Shown here: positions 59,830 to 64,000 of the stretch, piece after piece
Numbering within the stretch: position 1 is the stretch's first letter
Layout: each line of letters starts with the position of its first letter
DNA from: JADCGM01 sp943370355
Lineage (GTDB): Bacteria; Pseudomonadota; Alphaproteobacteria; Sphingomonadales; Sphingomonadaceae
NCBI GenBank assembly: GCA_943370355.1
Contig: CALRQP020000006.1
Location: forward strand, 1 to 64,000
Direction of reading: 5' to 3'
DNA length: 64,000 nt
The notes under the pieces: model-generated
The model's input: the letters and a program-made list of their open reading frames with translations, nothing else
Databases searched by the model: none
Told to the model about the DNA's origin: nothing
Program-made: the position numbers and the translations under genes

Positions 59830-59903
59830 CTGACATGGTCGCACCACGGAGGAAGGTCCGCAATGAAGTCGAAATCGGATCGTCCGCTTCCCCATTTTGC
59901 AGC

Positions 59904-60593
59904 CTAGGCAGGTTTTCCCGCCCGCTCCTCCGCGATCAGCAGCGACAGCAGGATCGCCCGCGTTTCCCCGTCGATCACCCCATCGACATTCGCCGGCCGG
60001 AAATGCCGCTGGAACGCCCGCACCGCGGCGGTGGCATCCGCGACCTCATAGCCGAAGCGCTCGAGCGCCATCAGCGTGCCCGCATCGGTCCAGTGGGGGT
60101 CGGCGACGGGCTTGACCGGCCCCAGCGCCAGCCCGTGCCGCGCCAGCAGGCCCCAGTCGAACAGCTCACCCGGATCGTCCTTGCGTGCCGGAGCAATGTC
60201 CGAATGGCCGACGACATTGGCGGGCGGAATGGCGTGCCGCTCGACGATCTCCTTCACCAGCCGCAGCACCGCGTCCATCTGCGGCTCTGTGAACGGCCGG
60301 TAGCCGAACTCATGCCCCGGATTGACGATCTCGATGCCGATGCTCGCCGCATTGACGTTGCGCACCCCGCGCCAGAACGACAGGCCGGCGTGCCAGGCGC
60401 GTTTGTCCTCGGCGACGAGCCGCATGACGGTGCCGTCTTCCGCCACCATATAATGCGCCGAGACCTTCGCCTCGGGATCGGTCAGCCGCTGCAGCGCCGC
60501 GTCGGCGGTCTCCATGCCGGTATAATGCAGCACGAGGATGCTGACCGGCGTCCCGTCGCGCTCGTCGAAATTGGGCGATGGGCAATCGATCAT
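59904..60593 (-). CDS. N-acetylmuramoyl-L-alanine amidase (Amidase_2)
   Basis: A 229-residue AmiD-like zinc amidase: ILVLHYTGM (His ligand), VSAHYMVAEDG, SIGIEIVNPGHEFGYRPFTEPQ (Glu/Asn) and NVVGHSDIAPARKDDPGELFDW (His and Asp ligands). The C-terminal peptidoglycan-binding-like domain is RFGYEVADATAAVRAFQRHFRP. No signal peptide is seen, so it may act in cytoplasmic cell-wall recycling like AmpD, although AmiD is lipid-anchored in E. coli. The start overlaps the stop of the DMT transporter gene. Confidence 0.87.
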   Translation of the reverse strand: MIDCPSPNFDERDGTPVSILVLHYTGMETADAALQRLTDPEAKVSAHYMVAEDGTVMRLVAEDKRAWHAGLSFWRGVRNVNAASIGIEIVNPGHEFGYRPFTEPQMDAVLRLVKEIVERHAIPPANVVGHSDIAPARKDDPGELFDWGLLARHGLALGPVKPVADPHWTDAGTLMALERFGYEVADATAAVRAFQRHFRPANVDGVIDGETRAILLSLLIAEERAGKPA

Positions 60594-61468
60594 GCCGGTG
60601 CGTCTCCCCGCTCGCGTGCCTGGGCTGTTCGAATCGTGATGATCGCGATCCCGATCAGCATCAATGTTCCGCCGCCGATCATCCGCGGCGTCAGCGGATT
60701 GTCGAAGGCCAAGGTCGCAAACACGACCGCCAGCAGTGGCGAGACGAGTGTCAGCGGCGAAATCGTGCTGATCGGATAGCGCTGCAGCAGCCACGCCATG
60801 CCGCCCTGCCCCATCACCGACGATCCCAGCGCCGAAAAGGCTACCCAGCCGAACGTCGACAGCGGCAGATGGATCGCCCGGGCCAGCTCACCGGGCTCTG
60901 CGACCAGCGAGGCAAGCAACATGCAGGGCGCGCTCACCGTCGCCAGCCACGCGTAGATCGTCAGCGCCGGAATCCCCTGCAATCTCCGAAACAGCAACGA
61001 CCCGAGTGCCCACAGGAACGACCCAAAAATGGTCAGCAACAGCCCGAGTCGCTCGTCGAACAGCGCTGGATCGAAGCCAAGAACCACCACACCGGCAAAG
61101 GACAGCGCGATGCCCAGCATCCGCGGCCAATGAATGCGCTCCCGCAGAAAGACGATGCCGAGAATCAGGCTGAATGGCACCCCCAGCTGCCCGGCAATCG
61201 CCAGCGCCGAGACATTGTCGGCAACCGCGAAGGAGCTGCTCGTCACCCCGAGAAACAGGGCGCCGCCAAGAACCGCCGTAATCAGTACCATTGGCATCCG
61301 TCCAACTTGCCAGCGAAGATAGGGCAGCAACGCCAATGCCGCGATGGAAAAGCGGAAAAAGGTTGCGGTCAGCGGGCCCATTGCCTCGACTGCAAATTTG
61401 GAGGCGACGGCATTCAGTCCCCAGACGACGTTTATCGCCATCAGGAACGCCAGATGGCGCGGCTTCAT
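60590..61468 (-). CDS. EamA/DMT-family transporter
   Basis: A 292-residue protein with ten hydrophobic helices in two EamA repeats (MAINVVWGLNAVASKFAVEAMGP and TLVSPLLAVVFATLAFDNPLTPRMIGG). Drug/metabolite exporters of this family move amino acids, sugars or toxic compounds; the substrate is not evident. It overlaps djlA upstream and the amidase downstream by ATGA on both sides, so the three genes form one operon. Confidence 0.86.
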   Translation of the reverse strand: MKPRHLAFLMAINVVWGLNAVASKFAVEAMGPLTATFFRFSIAALALLPYLRWQVGRMPMVLITAVLGGALFLGVTSSSFAVADNVSALAIAGQLGVPFSLILGIVFLRERIHWPRMLGIALSFAGVVVLGFDPALFDERLGLLLTIFGSFLWALGSLLFRRLQGIPALTIYAWLATVSAPCMLLASLVAEPGELARAIHLPLSTFGWVAFSALGSSVMGQGGMAWLLQRYPISTISPLTLVSPLLAVVFATLAFDNPLTPRMIGGGTLMLIGIAIITIRTAQARERGDAPA

Positions 61469-62175
61469 GGCTGGCGCGATTTGGTGATCGCCGCATAGGC
61501 GCCGTTGATCGCCGCCATCCTATGCTCGGCGACGCGCAGGAACTCCGGCGGCGTGCCCTCGGCCATATGCCGGTCGGGATGATAATCCTTCACCAGCGCG
61601 CGGTAAGCGGCCTTCACCTCGTCCAGCCCCGCCCCCGGCGTGACACCGAGCACGACATAGGGGTCCTCGGGCGACGGCGCGATGTAACGCGCCTTGATCC
61701 GCGCATAGTCCGCCGCTGAAAAGCCGAACCGCGCCGCGACCGCATCGAGATAGGCGACCTCATCGGGATGCACCCCGTCGGTCACCGCGATCAGCAGCAG
61801 CGCCTCGAGCAGATCCTCAAGCACCGGCGATCCCGCCCCGAGCAGCGCCGCCGCTTGCATCGCATAGGCCTCGAACCCCGCCGTCGACCCTTGCGCCATA
61901 CGGTAGAAACGCTCGGCATTGAGCTGCTCATTCTCCGGAACCCGGAACAGCCGCTGGAACGTCGCAAACTCGTCGGGCGAGGCGTAGCCGTCGGCGCGCG
62001 CCATTTTCGCGGCCAGCGCAATCGCGGCAATCGTGAACGCCACCTGCCGCCGCCGCTGTCCCCGGCCACGCACCGGGGCGGCAACGGCATCGCTGCGCCC
62101 ACGCCACAGCCGGCCGAGCGGCCCGCCGACCGCGACTTCGCTGGCGCCGCCGCGCAGGATATTCCAGATGGACAT
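61465..62175 (-). CDS. DjlA-like J-domain protein
   Basis: A 236-residue protein with a TerB-like helical domain (residues 45-160: ALAAKMARADGYASPDEFATFQRLF) and a C-terminal J domain with the Hsp70-activating HPD (VKDYHPDRH). DjlA proteins are DnaK co-chaperones; the N-terminal membrane segment of E. coli DjlA is absent, but an amphipathic basic stretch (RLWRGRSD) may bind membrane. It is the first gene of the djlA-DMT-amidase operon. Confidence 0.87.
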   Translation of the reverse strand: MSIWNILRGGASEVAVGGPLGRLWRGRSDAVAAPVRGRGQRRRQVAFTIAAIALAAKMARADGYASPDEFATFQRLFRVPENEQLNAERFYRMAQGSTAGFEAYAMQAAALLGAGSPVLEDLLEALLLIAVTDGVHPDEVAYLDAVAARFGFSAADYARIKARYIAPSPEDPYVVLGVTPGAGLDEVKAAYRALVKDYHPDRHMAEGTPPEFLRVAEHRMAAINGAYAAITKSRQP

Positions 62176-62250
62176 GAAAATCGTCTAACCTCGCAGCCGT
62201 GAATAGGCGATGATGCCGCTCACGTCAGGTGCATTTTAGGAGAGCCAGCC

Positions 62251-62907
62251 ATGCCGAGCGTCGCCATCATCGGAACCAGCCGCGGCATCGGCCGCGAATT
62301 CGTGCGGCAATATCTGGCAGACGGCTGGCATGTGCATGCCTCGGTCCGGAAATCGGCAGATGCCGACGGGCTGGATGGCGCCCGTGTCCATATCGCCGAC
62401 ACGACCGACGAGGCGTCGCTCAAGGCGATGGCCGATGCGATCGATCATGACCTTGATCTCGTCATCGCCAATGGTGCCCTCGGCTCGCGCGAGATGCGGC
62501 TCGCTGATGTCGATACGGCGAAATGGCCCCAGATCATGGCCGTCAATTCGCTCGGGCCGCTGCTCGTGGCGCGTACGCTCGGCGCGAAGCTCAAGCGGCC
62601 CGGCGGCACCTTCGTCGCGCTGACATCGCAGCTTGGTTCGATCGCCCAGAACAGCGGCGGCCTGTGGACCTATCGCATGTCGAAAGCGGCGCTCAACATG
62701 GGCCTGTCGAACCTCGCGACCGAATGGAAGGCCGACGGGATTGCGGTTGCAGCGCTGCACCCCGGCTGGGTCAAGACCGACATGGGCGGCGAGAATGCGC
62801 CCGTCGTCGTCGGCGACTCGGTGTCCGGCCTGCGCAAGGTGATCGCCGGCCTAAGCGGCCCCGGCCTCAGCTACCTCGACTATCAGGGCACCACGATCCC
62901 CTGGTAG
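62251..62907 (+). CDS. short-chain dehydrogenase, C-factor-like
   Basis: A 218-residue SDR with NAD(P) motif IGTSRGIG at residues 7-14 and catalytic Tyr/Lys in YRMSK (about 151-155). It belongs to the short variant typified by Myxococcus CsgA/C-factor, with TSQLGSIAQNSGG before the active Tyr and HPGWVKTDMGG after. Substrate unknown. GGAG precedes the ATG at 9 bases. It converges on rplQ, sharing a terminator. Confidence 0.88.
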   Translation: MPSVAIIGTSRGIGREFVRQYLADGWHVHASVRKSADADGLDGARVHIADTTDEASLKAMADAIDHDLDLVIANGALGSREMRLADVDTAKWPQIMAVNSLGPLLVARTLGAKLKRPGGTFVALTSQLGSIAQNSGGLWTYRMSKAALNMGLSNLATEWKADGIAVAALHPGWVKTDMGGENAPVVVGDSVSGLRKVIAGLSGPGLSYLDYQGTTIPW

Positions 62908-62921
62908 CCGGCCGAAAACGA

Positions 62922-62949
62922 AGCGGGCCGCCCTTCCGGACGGCCCGCT
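62922..62949. terminator. terminator between SDR and rplQ
   Basis: Nine-base arms AGCGGGCCG/CGGCCCGCT enclose an imperfect inner stem. On the minus strand it is followed by TCGTTTTC, so it most likely ends the rpoA-rplQ transcript. Confidence 0.7.
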
Positions 62950-62970
62950 CCTTCATTCAGTCCGGCGCGC

Positions 62971-63396
62971 TTACGCCGCGTCGGCGAAATCATCCTCGCG
63001 CGCTTCGACCGGGCCGCTGTCGAGACCCTTGGCGCTGACGTCGCGTTCGACGAACTCGACGACGGCCATCGCGGCATTGTCGGACAGGCGGAAGCCGGCC
63101 TTCAGCACGCGGACATAGCCGCCTTCACGGTCGGCGTAGCGCGCCGCGAGCACGTCGAACAGCTTCACCAGCTGCGTGTCATCACCCAGGCGCGCATGCG
63201 CGAGACGGCGGTTCGACAGGCCGCCCTTCTTGGCGAGCGTCACCAGCTTCTCGACATAGGGGCGAATTTCCTTCGCCTTCGGCAGCGTCGTGGTGATCTG
63301 CTCATGCTTGATCAGCGCCGCTGCCATGTTCTTGAACATGGCAAGGCGGTGGCTGGTCGTCCGGCCAAGCTTCCGGTGGGCATTACGATGGCGCAT
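62971..63396 (-). CDS. rplQ: 50S ribosomal protein L17
   Basis: A 141-residue L17: MRHRNAHRKLGRTTSHRLAMFKNMAAALI, KAKEIRPYVEKLVTLAKKG and RRLAHARLGD are invariant blocks. The C-terminal tail of about 25 residues is typical of alphaproteobacteria. It is the last gene of the alpha operon, 76 bases after rpoA. Confidence 0.97.
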   Translation of the reverse strand: MRHRNAHRKLGRTTSHRLAMFKNMAAALIKHEQITTTLPKAKEIRPYVEKLVTLAKKGGLSNRRLAHARLGDDTQLVKLFDVLAARYADREGGYVRVLKAGFRLSDNAAMAVVEFVERDVSAKGLDSGPVEAREDDFADAA

Positions 63397-63472
63397 TACT
63401 GTCTTCCTTGTTCGTCAGGCAGCCGTGTCAGGTACTGCCAGCCACGCCCGAAACGGGGGCGCCGTCCGTTAC

Positions 63473-64000
63473 TCAATATTCCTGTTCGAGCTTCTTCGCG
63501 AGGTCCTCGATATTCTCCGGCGGCCAGCCGGGGATATCCATACCGAGGCGCAGGCCCATGGCAGTCAGGACTTCCTTGATCTCGTTCAGGCTCTTGCGGC
63601 CGAAGTTCGGCGTCCGCAGCATCTCGGCTTCCGACTTCTGCACGAGGTCGCCGATGTAAATGATGTTGTCGTTCTTCAGGCAATTCGCCGAACGCACCGA
63701 CAGTTCGAGCTCGTCGACCTTCTTGAGCAGGAAGCGGTTGATCTGCGTGCCCGACGAATCCTCGACGGTGCCGCCCGGCATCGCAGCCGTGACGGTCGAC
63801 GGGGCATGGGTAACCTGCGGCTCGTCGAAGTTGACGAACAGCTGGAGCTGGTCCTGCAGGATGCGCGCCGCATAGGCGACGGCATCGTCCGGACTGATCG
63901 TGCCGTCGGTTTCGACGGTCATCGTCAGCTTGTCATAGTCGAGCTCCTGCCCGACGCGGGTGTTCTCGACCTTGTAGGCAACCTGACGCACCGGCGAGTA
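63473..64000 (-). CDS. rpoA: RNA polymerase alpha subunit, C-terminal part (partial)
   Basis: The frame runs off the window edge. About 175 residues are present: the end of the N-terminal assembly domain (YSPVRQVAYKVENTRVGQELDYDKL), the linker, and the C-terminal DNA-binding domain (ELSVRSANCLKNDNIIYIGDLVQKSEAEMLRTPNFGRKSLNEIKEVL). Normal length is about 340, so roughly half lies outside. A GTG at 63991 is internal and not the start. Confidence 0.96.
   Translation of the reverse strand, partial: YSPVRQVAYKVENTRVGQELDYDKLTMTVETDGTISPDDAVAYAARILQDQLQLFVNFDEPQVTHAPSTVTAAMPGGTVEDSSGTQINRFLLKKVDELELSVRSANCLKNDNIIYIGDLVQKSEAEMLRTPNFGRKSLNEIKEVLTAMGLRLGMDIPGWPPENIEDLAKKLEQEY

Larger units (their letters stand above)
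59083..59903. other. gap of about 800 bases with one structured segment
   Basis: Intermediate GC content. The only elements I can support are the structured segment at 59213-59301 and a weak membrane-protein frame at 59560-59829. A minus-strand frame at 59346-59696 overlaps the latter and looks like a shadow. Confidence 0.4.

Noticed and set aside
63473..63991. rpoA as a complete 172-codon gene starting at GTG 63991
   Set aside because: The frame continues through YSP upstream to the window edge, and rpoA is normally about twice this length.

Overview
The window is GC-rich, densely coded chromosomal DNA of an alphaproteobacterium, most likely a sphingomonad. The evidence is a methionine synthase split into two genes, a PEP-CTERM protein preceded by a sigma-54-type promoter, the compact RNase P RNA, and the rplQ-rpoA end of a ribosomal operon at the right edge. 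No tRNA, rRNA, CRISPR array, integrase or complete insertion sequence was seen. Three places are visibly AT-richer or broken and look like accessory DNA: about 15.2-17.0 kb, 23.4-26.8 kb and 57.8-59.9 kb.

Layout. 0-5.4 kb: a VapBC-type toxin-antitoxin pair with a palindromic operator, a quinone-oxidoreductase-like enzyme, a ketopantoate-reductase-like protein, and a beta-helix protein paired with an SGNH esterase. 5.5-13.6 kb: a one-carbon/methionine block (ArsR-methyltransferase fusion regulator, metF, metH in two pieces), MlaA and three low-complexity secreted proteins or lipoproteins. 13.6-17.6 kb: small membrane and stress-type genes with a 141 bp direct duplication that copies the 5' end of an oxygenase gene. 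17.6-23.4 kb: MFS transporter, SDR, DNA glycosylase, P450, TetR regulator and a diiron hydrolase. 23.4-26.8 kb: a DUF4304 gene, then an AAA+ ATPase and a DUF4280 PAAR-like spike-tip protein of the extracellular contractile injection system type, flanked by direct repeats of a broken slipin gene.

26.8-38.8 kb: a TbpB-like lipoprotein with its Slam outer-membrane exporter (type XI secretion), a GIN-domain protein, prmA, ligA, and a translationally coupled glmS-rutB-rutC-rutD-rutA string for hexosamine synthesis and pyrimidine nitrogen scavenging. 38.8-43.8 kb: the DabA/DabB inorganic-carbon uptake pair with a divergent LysR regulator. 43.8-50.7 kb: a 48-codon secreted peptide gene behind a sigma-54-type promoter, a GFA protein, glutathione reductase, a nitroreductase, and an AcvB/VirJ-MprF pair that should hydrolyse and make aminoacyl-phosphatidylglycerol. 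50.9-57.5 kb: a secreted HExxH metallopeptidase-like protein, class II DAHP synthase, a TonB-like protein, the PEP-CTERM protein, a CitE-like lyase, a radical SAM protein and rnpB. 57.5-64 kb: a low-GC aldo-keto reductase island, a djlA-DMT transporter-amidase operon, an SDR, rplQ and the 3' part of rpoA.

Three observations stand out. First, the PEP-CTERM gene and the 48-codon peptide gene, 10 kb apart, share both a GGCG-N6-CGCC operator and a GG-N10-GC promoter. Second, an orphan injection-system ATPase/spike-tip pair lies between slipin repeats, with the tail of a truncated third gene still overlapping the ATPase start. Third, an 89 bp highly structured segment at 59.2 kb lies outside any supported gene.
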